A stretch of DNA of 64,000 nucleotides. Source: Pararhodobacter sp. (lineage in GTDB: Bacteria > Pseudomonadota > Alphaproteobacteria > Rhodobacterales > Rhodobacteraceae). The position numbers and the translations under genes were made by a program. The notes beneath the pieces are model-generated. The model made no database searches. It was not told the origin of the DNA and worked only from the letters and a program-made list of their open reading frames with translations. Location: positions 1 through 64,000 of the forward strand of contig JAFIED010000257.1 in the NCBI GenBank assembly GCA_020832805.1, read 5' to 3'. This document shows positions 50,857 to 58,724 of this stretch, in pieces (the first letter of the stretch is position 1; each line of letters begins with the position of its first letter).

Positions 50857-52043
50857 CAGCCTGCCAACCGTTTGCGGATTGCCTGCGCGGCGGCCTGCAG
50901 CGCGTCACGCTCGGCCGGGGTCAGCGCGATCTCGGCCACCTCGACCAGCCCGCCTGTACCCAGATGGCAGGGCACGCCCAGCACCACATCGGTAATGCCG
51001 AACTCGCCCTGCAGCAGGACAGACACCGGCACCGGGCCCGCGCGGGCACCGCGCAGATGGTCCATCACCTCAACCGAGGCATGGGCGGGCGCAATCACGG
51101 CCGAACCCGTGCGCTTCAGCGCCACCACTTGCCCGCCCCCGGTCACGGCATCGCGCACACAGGCGGCAATCTGTTCCGGCGACAGGAAGAAAGCCAGCGG
51201 CCTGCCCTTTATGGTCGATGCCGAAGGAATGGGCGCCATCTCCTCGCCATGACTGCCCAGGGTCAGAGCCTCGACATCGCCGGGATCGACATTGGCCGCC
51301 CGGGCCAGGGCGTGGCGAAAGCGGCTGCTGTCCAGCGTACCGGCCATGCCCAGCACCTGGCCGCGCGGAAAGCCGGTGGCGCGCAACATCTCGAAGGTCA
51401 TTTCGTCCAGCGGGTTGGTCACCACAATGACCACCGCCTGCGGCGCGTGCGCCGCTATCGCTGCGGCGGTGGCGTGGACCACACGCCGGTTGACCTCGAT
51501 CAGATCGGCGCGCGTCATGCCCGGTGCGCGCGGGCGCCCGGCAGTAACCAGCACCACATCGGCCCCGTCGACCAGCGCCAGCGAGGCCCCCCCCCGCACA
51601 CGGCAGCGGCTGCGCGTGATGCCAGAGGCATGCGCGATATCCAGTGCCATCGCCTCGGCCAAGCCGGGGGTAATGTCGATCAGCACGATTTCCTCGGCCA
51701 TGTCGGCCATGGCACACAGATGCGCGGCGTGACTACCCACCCCACCGGCACCGACAAAGGCTATCCGCCCGAAGCGGCGCGGTTGCCGCGCCCGGCGCGC
51801 CGACGGCGCGACCCAGCGCGGCGAGCGCCGCCACAGTGCCCGCCGCAAGGCAGTGGCGCCATCGGTGACAATCGGTTCAGGCCGCGGCAAGGGACCATCG
51901 CGCAGCGCGATGCCCAGCCGTTCGGCCTGATCGCGGGCTTCGGCCGTGACGATATCGCCGGGCAGCACCTCCAGCTGGGTACGCTGCCGGCGCCGGGCTT
52001 CGACAACATGTTCGGCCCCGATGACACGGCGCGGCGGTTTCAT
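50856..52043 (-). CDS. Lactate/malate-dehydrogenase-like protein with N-terminal extension
   Basis: A 395-residue protein. Residues ~92-395 are an LDH/MDH: RIAFVGAGGVGSHAAHLCAMADMAEEIVLIDI (NAD fold), AGRPRAPGMTRADLIEVN (Arg at the specificity loop, malate-type), VTNPLDEMTFEMLRATGFPRGQVLGMAGTLDSSRFRHALA and the catalytic His in TLGSHGEEMAPIPSAS. Residues 1-90 are extra: a basic start, then LEVLPGDIVTAEARDQAERLGIALRDG, then an Arg-rich linker. The VTxxARDxAxxxGI pattern recalls segments in other microcompartment proteins, so it may be for encapsulation. A cofactor-recycling role (NADH to NAD+) is inferred. It overlaps the shell gene by ATGA. Confidence 0.88.
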   Translation of the reverse strand: MKPPRRVIGAEHVVEARRRQRTQLEVLPGDIVTAEARDQAERLGIALRDGPLPRPEPIVTDGATALRRALWRRSPRWVAPSARRARQPRRFGRIAFVGAGGVGSHAAHLCAMADMAEEIVLIDITPGLAEAMALDIAHASGITRSRCRVRGGASLALVDGADVVLVTAGRPRAPGMTRADLIEVNRRVVHATAAAIAAHAPQAVVIVVTNPLDEMTFEMLRATGFPRGQVLGMAGTLDSSRFRHALARAANVDPGDVEALTLGSHGEEMAPIPSASTIKGRPLAFFLSPEQIAACVRDAVTGGGQVVALKRTGSAVIAPAHASVEVMDHLRGARAGPVPVSVLLQGEFGITDVVLGVPCHLGTGGLVEVAEIALTPAERDALQAAAQAIRKRLAG

Positions 52044-52663
52044 GCCGGATGCGCCCCCTCGATCGCCTCGATGGCAGCGGTTGCCGCCTGGATGGCCGTT
52101 GCGACGTCATCTTCGGCACCGCAGATGAACAGGCGGCCAAACCGGCCGACCGCGCGCACCTCGACGATGTCGATGCGGGCCGCCTTTTCGGCCTCGTTGG
52201 CGGCATGCGCGATATAGGCGGCAGGCGCGCATTCAACGATGCCCAGCGTCTGCCCCGGCACCACCAGCGCGCCCTTGCGCCATTTGTTCAGCAACTGGGC
52301 CTGATACGGCTCGACTGACGTGATGATCTGGGTTGATGCCACCTCGGGGCGCAGGCGATCATGCAACCCCTTGCCAAGGGCGGCCAGAATGGCCTCGCGC
52401 GCCGCAGAAACCTCGGCGTTCGACGGGCTGCGCAGGATGAAGAAACCGAACTCGCGTTCGACAAGCTGTGTCGTCGCCTCGACCGAACTGGCCTTCAGTG
52501 CCCGGTCGATCAGCGTGAAAACCCCGTTGCCCGGCGCAAACTCACCGATCAGGACGGTGTCGCCGGCCAATGGCACCGAGCCCTGCACCGTGGCACCGTT
52601 GAAAGCCGCAAATTTCGGCTGCAGGTTGTCGATCTGGACAAGGGCGCGAATGATGGTCGACAT
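52040..52663 (-). CDS. Microcompartment shell protein, tandem BMC domain (BMC-T)
   Basis: A 207-residue shell protein with two BMC repeats. The second is clear (TLGIVECAPAAYIAHAANEAEKAARIDIVEVRAVGRFGRLFICGAEDDVATAIQAATAAIEA). The first (GDTVLIGEFAPGNGVFTLIDRALKASSVEATTQLVEREFGFFIL) is more divergent. BMC-T proteins form pseudohexameric trimers that can carry a larger central pore. ATG 52663 is two bases from the aldehyde-dehydrogenase stop. It is one of only three shell genes seen in the locus. Confidence 0.9.
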   Translation of the reverse strand: MSTIIRALVQIDNLQPKFAAFNGATVQGSVPLAGDTVLIGEFAPGNGVFTLIDRALKASSVEATTQLVEREFGFFILRSPSNAEVSAAREAILAALGKGLHDRLRPEVASTQIITSVEPYQAQLLNKWRKGALVVPGQTLGIVECAPAAYIAHAANEAEKAARIDIVEVRAVGRFGRLFICGAEDDVATAIQAATAAIEAIEGAHPA

Positions 52664-52665
52664 GG

Positions 52666-54045
52666 TCAGCCTCCGTAGACTTCGTAGATGTCGCGCCAAG
52701 GCCGGTTTTCCCAGGCAACGCGCTTGATGTTGATAAGATGCAGTGCGGTCACGTTGTCTGATGTGATCGAGCCGGACCAGGTGCCGGTGCCCAGCATGAA
52801 CGACGGCTCAAGGTCGGTGGAAAAACCCATGCCCCCCATGATGCCCGGCGTATTGACCAGAACACGCCCTACCGGCAGGCGGGAATATTCGGCCACCACG
52901 GCGGGGTCATCGGCATGGATCACCGCCGAATGACCCCAGCCCTCGAACCGGGCAATGCGTTCGGCCAGCGTGATGCCGGCGGCACTGTCAGGCGCTTCGT
53001 AGAAGGCCAGAACCGGGTTCAGCTTTTCGGCCGACAGCGGGCGCTGCCAGCCGATTTCGGTTTCCTCGCTGATCAGGCAACGAATGCGCGGCGGCAAGGC
53101 AAATCCGGCCTTTTCGGCCAGTGCCTGCGGGCTTTGGCCAACATTGGCCGGGTCCATGGCCCTGCGGCCCTGAAAGATGACCTGTGCCACGCGGTCAGCC
53201 TCGGCCCGGGTCATGAAATAGGCGCCGGCCAGCTTCAATTCGTGGCGCAACGCACGGGCGATGGCAGCATCGGTGACGACCGCCTGTTCGGAAACGCAGG
53301 CCGTGCCGTAGTCAAAGCATTTCGAGGTGATGATCTGCTCGGCCACCTCGGCCAGCTGGCTGGTCTTGGAGGCATGCACATAGCACGGCACATTGCCCGC
53401 CCCGACAGCCAGCGTGGGCTTGCCTGAACTGTAGGCCGCGCGCACCATTGCCGGGCCACCCGTAGCCATCACCACCGAGGTGCGGCGGTGGCGCATCAGT
53501 TCGGCCGTGCCCTCGATCGTCACGTCTTCCAGACACTGGATAAGGCCTTTCGGCGCGCCCATCCCTTCGGCCACTTCGGCCATGACACGCACGGTTTCCA
53601 TCCCGCAGCGCAGCCCGCGCGGATGGGGCGCGCAGACGATCGCATTGCCGGCCTTCACCGCGCTCAGAACCTTGTAGATGATGGTCGAGGTGGGATTTGT
53701 CACCGGTATCAGCGCCGCCACCACGCCCATCGGCTCGCCAATGGCGGCGATCTTCGCGCGCTCGTCGCGCCACAGTACGCCAAGCGTGGTAACGTCGCGC
53801 AGCCAATCGGCCACCGACAGGGCGTTGAACAGGTTTTTCACCCGCTTGTCGGCGATATTGCCATAGCCTGTTTCCTCGACTGCCAGCCGGCCCAACGGCT
53901 CGGCCTCGGGCTCGATGGCGCGCGCCTTCGCATCGACCATGGCATGGATATGGGCGGGGTCGGTGCCCAGAAAACGCCGATAGGCGGCAAAGGCCTTTTC
54001 GGCGCTGGCCCTGGCGGCGGCGATCGACTTCAGATCCTTATCCAT
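52666..54045 (-). CDS. CoA-acylating aldehyde dehydrogenase (microcompartment type)
   Basis: A 459-residue NAD-dependent aldehyde dehydrogenase of the EutE/PduP/SauS kind, which turns an aldehyde plus CoA into acyl-CoA. Seen: DLKSIAAARASAEKAFAAYRRF at the N-terminus, PVTNPTSTIIYKVLSAVKAGNAIVCAPHPR, MATGGPAMVRAAYSSGKPTLAVGAGNVP, the catalytic Cys in CFDYGTACVSEQAVV and SAEKLNPVLAFY. This is the core enzyme of metabolosome microcompartments. No phosphotransacylase (PduL/EutD) is seen in the window, so the acyl-CoA probably leaves the shell or is used by another route. Confidence 0.92.
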   Translation of the reverse strand: MDKDLKSIAAARASAEKAFAAYRRFLGTDPAHIHAMVDAKARAIEPEAEPLGRLAVEETGYGNIADKRVKNLFNALSVADWLRDVTTLGVLWRDERAKIAAIGEPMGVVAALIPVTNPTSTIIYKVLSAVKAGNAIVCAPHPRGLRCGMETVRVMAEVAEGMGAPKGLIQCLEDVTIEGTAELMRHRRTSVVMATGGPAMVRAAYSSGKPTLAVGAGNVPCYVHASKTSQLAEVAEQIITSKCFDYGTACVSEQAVVTDAAIARALRHELKLAGAYFMTRAEADRVAQVIFQGRRAMDPANVGQSPQALAEKAGFALPPRIRCLISEETEIGWQRPLSAEKLNPVLAFYEAPDSAAGITLAERIARFEGWGHSAVIHADDPAVVAEYSRLPVGRVLVNTPGIMGGMGFSTDLEPSFMLGTGTWSGSITSDNVTALHLINIKRVAWENRPWRDIYEVYGG

Positions 54046-55240
54046 GCACGCCCCCGTTCAGGATTGCCGCGAACTGCCGCCGCGCATCGCTGACATCGCC
54101 CGCCGAAATGCCGATCGTTTCCAGCCGCCGACCGGCGCCGCCAAGATCGCGTTTCAGCAAGACCTGCGCCAACTCGATCATGGCCTGCGTTGCCGGCACT
54201 GCCCTGCCAGAACGGGCAGCCGCCGAAACCAGTGGAACAAGCGAACCGACGACACCGGCGCGGACAGCCTCGCGCGATGCGGCGGCGTCGGGCACGGGGC
54301 GGCTGCCTGTGCCGCGTGCCGCCCCGGCGACACGGTCGATGGCGCCGCCGACATCGGGCAGGTCGCGTACGCCGAAATCAGCCGCCACCGCGCAGCGTTC
54401 ATCCCAAAGCCGGGCGATCAATGCCTCGTGCGCGGGGCCGATCAGGGCGCGGAACGTGGCATTGCCGGCAAGTGGCACACCACCCTCTGGCACCAGAGGT
54501 GCACCATCGGCGGCAGCCGGCCCACCGATCATCAATGCCGGCAGTTCGACCGCGGCGCTGGCATCGTCAAAGCCGGAATGCACGCAGGAAAGCACCGCGC
54601 GCCCGTTCGGCATCAAGCCGGACACCGCCGCCAGCGCCGCGTCCTGCCCCGGCGCCAGGCTGGCCAGAGGGACAGGCGGGCAGGCAGACAATACCAGCGC
54701 CCCCCCGTCAGCCGTTATCCAGTACGGCGCGCCGCCAGCCTCGACCAGAGCCAGATCGGCCTGCGCACCCCCGCATTGCAGCAGCCATGCCACCTCGACC
54801 GCGCCAAGCGAGCGGGCATCGGGCAACAGGACCACCTGCCCGGCAGCCAGCTGATCGGCAAGCACCTGGGCATAGGTGCGCTGTTTGTGCAGCGGGCCGC
54901 TGAGAACCACCAGCTCGGCGCCGTCCAGCGCCTCGTCCAGCGCTGCGGTGGTCTGAATGGAAGGACCAGCCGGTTGATCGACATGAAACGATCCCACCGG
55001 CCCCTCGCCCCGCAGCGTGATCGACCCGGCTGCCCTGATCGCCGCCAGTTCGGCCCCGTAGGCCGAGAACAGCCGCACCTCTGCCCCGCCGGCCAGGGCC
55101 AGCGCGGCATACATCTGCCCGTCAGGCGCTGCACCCAGCACCGCCACCCGCCCTGCCGGCTGGCCCTTGTGCCGTGCTGGCGCCTGCGCCCGGTTTCGGG
55201 TCAGTGCCTGGGCGAAATCCTCAAAGCCTGAGCTGGTCAT
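54038..55240 (-). CDS. Opine/octopine-dehydrogenase-like protein in the microcompartment operon
   Basis: A 400-residue protein. Residues ~1-27 (GFEDFAQALTRNRAQAP) could form an amphipathic helix like an encapsulation peptide. Residues ~28-180 resemble the N-terminal domain of opine dehydrogenases: GRVAVLGAAPDGQMYAALALAGGAEVRLFSAYGAELAAIRAAGSITLRGEGPVG, then AALDEALDGAELVVLSGPLHKQRTYAQVLADQLAAGQVVLLPDARSLGAVEVAWLL. The second Gly of the usual GxGxxG is Ala. The C-terminal domain is helical and fits the ODH layout, but the expected catalytic His near AAVELPALMIGG is not obvious. It could split an N-alkyl amino acid to aldehyde and amino acid, which is inference. Confidence 0.65.
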   Translation of the reverse strand: MTSSGFEDFAQALTRNRAQAPARHKGQPAGRVAVLGAAPDGQMYAALALAGGAEVRLFSAYGAELAAIRAAGSITLRGEGPVGSFHVDQPAGPSIQTTAALDEALDGAELVVLSGPLHKQRTYAQVLADQLAAGQVVLLPDARSLGAVEVAWLLQCGGAQADLALVEAGGAPYWITADGGALVLSACPPVPLASLAPGQDAALAAVSGLMPNGRAVLSCVHSGFDDASAAVELPALMIGGPAAADGAPLVPEGGVPLAGNATFRALIGPAHEALIARLWDERCAVAADFGVRDLPDVGGAIDRVAGAARGTGSRPVPDAAASREAVRAGVVGSLVPLVSAAARSGRAVPATQAMIELAQVLLKRDLGGAGRRLETIGISAGDVSDARRQFAAILNGGVHG

Positions 55241-55316
55241 CTGTTGCCTGTCGCTTGCGGTCGCGGCGGGCGGCATGCCCGGCCACGGTGCTGCGGTTCA
55301 GCCGAAATCCGGCGGC

Positions 55317-55628
<312 letters not shown>

Positions 55629-55676
55629 CGTGTTGTTCCTTCCTTGCGACATGTTGAGATGAGTGTGCGATACGGG

Positions 55677-55943
55677 TCAGAGCGAAATGCGGTCGACAAC
55701 GGCAATCAGCGCGGCGTCGACCGGCAGGCCGGCGGCGCCCCGCACAATGCGTGCAGCCGACCCCGAGACCATCAGGCACAGGTCCCCGCGCCCTGCCCCC
55801 ACGGCATCGACGGCAACACAGGCTGTCTCGGCGGTTGGCGCGCCATCGGGGGCAACAGGCTGGACCACCATGAACTTCTGCCCCGAAAGACCTGCCTCTT
55901 TCAGCGTGGCGGTGGCCGTGCCGATGACGCGAACGATTTTCAT
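55677..55943 (-). CDS. Microcompartment vertex protein, EutN/CcmL type (BMC-P)
   Basis: An 88-residue pentamer-forming vertex protein: MKIVRVIGTATATLKEAGLSGQKFMVVQPV, then ACVAVDAVGAGRGDLCLMVSGSAARIVRG and a hydrophobic end. The AVDAVGAG..GDLVL..GSSAR pattern is the EutN/CcmL signature. ATG 55943 overlaps the ligase stop (TGATG). It caps the twelve vertices of a closed shell, so a complete minimal shell set (H, T, P) exists here. Confidence 0.95.
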   Translation of the reverse strand: MKIVRVIGTATATLKEAGLSGQKFMVVQPVAPDGAPTAETACVAVDAVGAGRGDLCLMVSGSAARIVRGAAGLPVDAALIAVVDRISL

Positions 55944-57244
55944 CACATGGTTCCCAGATAGCGGTCACGCTCGACCGGGGTGATCTGCGTTTCGACAAAG
56001 GCGATTTCGCGTTCCGCCTGCTGGATCAGGATTTCCAGACGATGTTCGCCAAGTGCGCGGGTCATGAGTTCGGAGTCCCGCGCCGCAGCGACGGCCGCGG
56101 CCAGGGTCAGGGGCAAGGGCTCTGACCCCTCGCCGGCGTCACCATAGGCGTTGCCCGAGCATGGCGCACCGGGCTCCAGCCCCTGCTCGATCCCGTCAAG
56201 CCCGGCGGCAATGTCGCAGGCGAGCAGAAAATAGGGGTTGCAATCGGCCGATGCGTCACGCCTCTCTACACGCACGGCGCTATCCTGCCCCTCGATCACG
56301 CGCAGACCGACGGTGCGGTTGTCATAGCCCCAGGTGTTGTTGACCGGGCAAAAGGTATAGGGCTGGCGCCGGCGATAGGCATTCGGCGTGGTTGACCCCG
56401 CCAGCGCCGTTTCGGCCATGTGGCGGCGCAACCCGGCGGTAAAGGCCTTGCCGGTTGCATTCAACCTGCCATCGGCGGCGAACTGGTTGCGCCCGTTTTG
56501 CCACAGCGAATAATGCGTATGAAACCCGCTGCCCGCCTGATCGATAAAGGGTTTGGCCATGAACGTGGCCAGATACCCGTGCTTGTGCGCCAATTGCTTG
56601 ACCAGCGAGCGGAACATGACCACCCGGTCGGCCGCCAGCAGGGCGTCGTCATAGCGGATGTTCACCTCTACCTGCCCCGGCGCATATTCCGGGTTCGACT
56701 GCTCGATGGGAATGCCCATCTCGTTCAGGTGCTGGCGGATCGGCCCCAGCACATGCTCCATCTCGGCAGCACGCGCCAGGCTGTAGACCTGAATGCCGTT
56801 ATCCCTGGGCATCAGGGTTTCGGGATCCAGCAGGTAGAATTCCAGCTCGGTACCGCATTGCACCTGATAGCCCATCGCGCTTGCGCGTTCGAGCTGATCA
56901 ACAAGGGCGCCGCGGGGGTCCAGCGGGACCGGGCCATGATCCATGCCCTCGGCACGGGCCAGGCAAAAGGCAACCCCCGGCTCCCACGGCTGGGCCACGG
57001 GCGCGGTCAGGGGGAACATGTGCATGTCAGGATAGCCGTTGTCGAAATTGACATAGGGCGTGTCCCAGACATCGCATGTCATGTCTATGGCCAGCAAGGC
57101 AATCGACAGGGCGTTGCCGCGCTCGCATGTGGCCGCCCAATGGCTGGCAGGAATGCGCTTTCCGCGAAGGATGCCGTTCAGGTCACCCATGCCCATCGCC
57201 ACGGTATGGGTGCCCGGCGGCAAGGCGAAGTCTTCGTGCTGCAT
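55943..57244 (-). CDS. Glutamine-synthetase-family ligase (gamma-glutamylamide synthetase-like)
   Basis: A 433-residue GS-fold enzyme. GTELEFYLLD, EQSNPEYAPGQVEVNIRYDDALLAADRVVMFR, ATFMAKPFIDQAGSGFHTHYSLW, TPNAYRRRQPYTFCPVNNTWGYDNR and RRDASADCNPYFLLACDIAAGL carry the ATP/metal/glutamate-binding elements. It is shorter than GlnA and resembles the PuuA/GmaS class, which join glutamate to an amine. It heads the microcompartment operon and shares an operator core with glxBCD; GmaS plus MgsABC is the known start of N-methylglutamate pathways. The particular amine is unknown. ATG 57244 was chosen for GGGACAGGG upstream. Confidence 0.88.
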   Translation of the reverse strand: MQHEDFALPPGTHTVAMGMGDLNGILRGKRIPASHWAATCERGNALSIALLAIDMTCDVWDTPYVNFDNGYPDMHMFPLTAPVAQPWEPGVAFCLARAEGMDHGPVPLDPRGALVDQLERASAMGYQVQCGTELEFYLLDPETLMPRDNGIQVYSLARAAEMEHVLGPIRQHLNEMGIPIEQSNPEYAPGQVEVNIRYDDALLAADRVVMFRSLVKQLAHKHGYLATFMAKPFIDQAGSGFHTHYSLWQNGRNQFAADGRLNATGKAFTAGLRRHMAETALAGSTTPNAYRRRQPYTFCPVNNTWGYDNRTVGLRVIEGQDSAVRVERRDASADCNPYFLLACDIAAGLDGIEQGLEPGAPCSGNAYGDAGEGSEPLPLTLAAAVAAARDSELMTRALGEHRLEILIQQAEREIAFVETQITPVERDRYLGTM

Positions 57245-57311
57245 GTGAAACCCTGTCCCTGTTGGCGTCTTTCGTGATCGCTTTGCGGCCTTGCATGGCG
57301 GCTTATTTATG

Positions 57312-57329
57312 TATACTGTATACAGTATA
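57312..57329. promoter_or_regulatory. GntR-type operator, perfect 18-bp palindrome
   Basis: TATACTGTATACAGTATA is perfectly self-complementary and lies between the ligase/microcompartment operon (minus, start 57244) and the DAO gene (plus, start 57357). Its core CTGTATACAG is identical to the site at 49596-49605. It is AT-rich within GC-rich DNA and would overlap promoter elements for both directions. Confidence 0.72.
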
Positions 57330-57356
57330 TTTCGTATTGCAACAGGAAAGATCGTC

Positions 57357-58496
57357 ATGGCCCGTTCCGAAATCGTCGTTGCAGGGGGCGGGATTGCCGG
57401 GTTGATGACTGCCATCTCACTGGCCCGGCGCGGGCATGGGGTCAGCCTGGTCGATCGCTGGGAACCGGGTCACGCGCGCGCCTCGTCCTCGGATTACAAC
57501 CGGGTCATTCGTGCCATCCACGGGCGTGATCAGTTCTATACGCGTTGGGCACGAGAGGCCCGGCTGCGCTGGCTGGAGCTGGAACAGGAAACCGGCGCCA
57601 GCCTTTACCACGAATGCGGCGCCCTGATCCTGGCAACCCAGGGGCACTGCCAATGGGAAGATGACACCGCCCATACCTTTGATGCGCTTGGCGTGCCCTA
57701 TCACCGCTACAGCCCTGACGACATTCGCGCATTTTTCCCCCAGTTCGACCCGCAGGGCATCAGCTATGCGCTGCATGAGCCGGAAGCCGGCATGATCATG
57801 GCGCATCGCGCGCTGATCACGGGCGTTGCCTTGCTGCGCAGGCTTGGTGGCAAGATCCTGCGGGGACGGGTGACAACCGATGCCAACGAACGGCCCATGC
57901 TGGACGGCAAGCCGCTGGAGGCCGACCTGATCGTCATTGCCACCGGCCCCTGGATGGCCGAGATGTTCCCCCGGACGGTGAAACCCATCAGCAATGTGGT
58001 GGGCGTCAACGTGCTTTATACATCGACCCCGGATGGATCAGAGGCCTTTGACCACACCCACATGCCCTGCTGGATCGATCATGGCGAGGGCTCGTTCGGG
58101 CTGCCATCGGTCGAAGGGTCAGGGATCAAGGCTGCCGTGGTGATTCCGGATCAGATCGATCTGGACAATGACGAGCGGCTGATCCGGCAGAAAACGCTGG
58201 CGCGCACCCGGCGTTATATCGACAAACGCCTGCCGGGACTGAGCGGGCAACGCGTGGTTGACAGCAAGTTCAATCAGATCGTGCTGACACCTGACACGCA
58301 TTTCATCATCGATTTTCACCCCGAACACCGCAACGTCCTGCTGGCCGGGGGCTGTTCCGGCCATCTTTTCAAGCATGGCCCCGTATTTGGCGAATTCGCT
58401 GCGGGGGTAGGCCTGCGCGATTTCGGCACCCCGGACCGGTTCAGACTGGGACCACGGCGCAAGCTGACTCCGGCCGAAAGCCCCTCGGGGCGCTGA
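57357..58496 (+). CDS. FAD-dependent oxidoreductase, sarcosine-oxidase-like
   Basis: A 379-residue DAO-fold enzyme of the monomeric sarcosine/N-methyltryptophan oxidase group: EIVVAGGGIAGLMTAISLARRGHGVSLVDR, HARASSSDYNRVIRAIHG, a LIVIATGPWMAEMFP segment, and near the C-terminus TPDTHFIIDFHPEHRNVLLAGGCSGHLFKHGPVFGEFAAG. The Cys that binds FAD covalently in MSOX (just before TPD) appears to be absent (FNQIVLTPD). AGGAAAG precedes ATG 57357. Sharing the operator with the microcompartment operon suggests it oxidises an N-alkyl amino acid made by the Glx route, releasing an aldehyde. Confidence 0.9.
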   Translation: MARSEIVVAGGGIAGLMTAISLARRGHGVSLVDRWEPGHARASSSDYNRVIRAIHGRDQFYTRWAREARLRWLELEQETGASLYHECGALILATQGHCQWEDDTAHTFDALGVPYHRYSPDDIRAFFPQFDPQGISYALHEPEAGMIMAHRALITGVALLRRLGGKILRGRVTTDANERPMLDGKPLEADLIVIATGPWMAEMFPRTVKPISNVVGVNVLYTSTPDGSEAFDHTHMPCWIDHGEGSFGLPSVEGSGIKAAVVIPDQIDLDNDERLIRQKTLARTRRYIDKRLPGLSGQRVVDSKFNQIVLTPDTHFIIDFHPEHRNVLLAGGCSGHLFKHGPVFGEFAAGVGLRDFGTPDRFRLGPRRKLTPAESPSGR

Positions 58497-58724
58497 ACCG
58501 GCGCGCGCACGGCAAGGCAACCATTCTTGCCTTTGCCCGATCCAGCACGCCTTCCCGTGCCGGCGTTGCAGGCGTGGTCCTTGATGCATCGTCCCGCACG
58601 GTGCACAGTGGCACCGCCGTCCCGGCCTGCCTGACCGACCAGGGGAATAGCCACCCGCCGCGACGGCGGTGCCCGGCTGGCCGGCCCACACCCGCCATGC
58701 CTGATGCTTGCCAAAGGATCCGTC

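Noticed and set aside
55943-57244. GS-family gene as housekeeping glnA
   Set aside because: Shorter than GlnA, in an operon with shell genes and an inducible-type operator, and closer in layout to PuuA/GmaS; a housekeeping glnA would sit with glnB or a PII-type gene.
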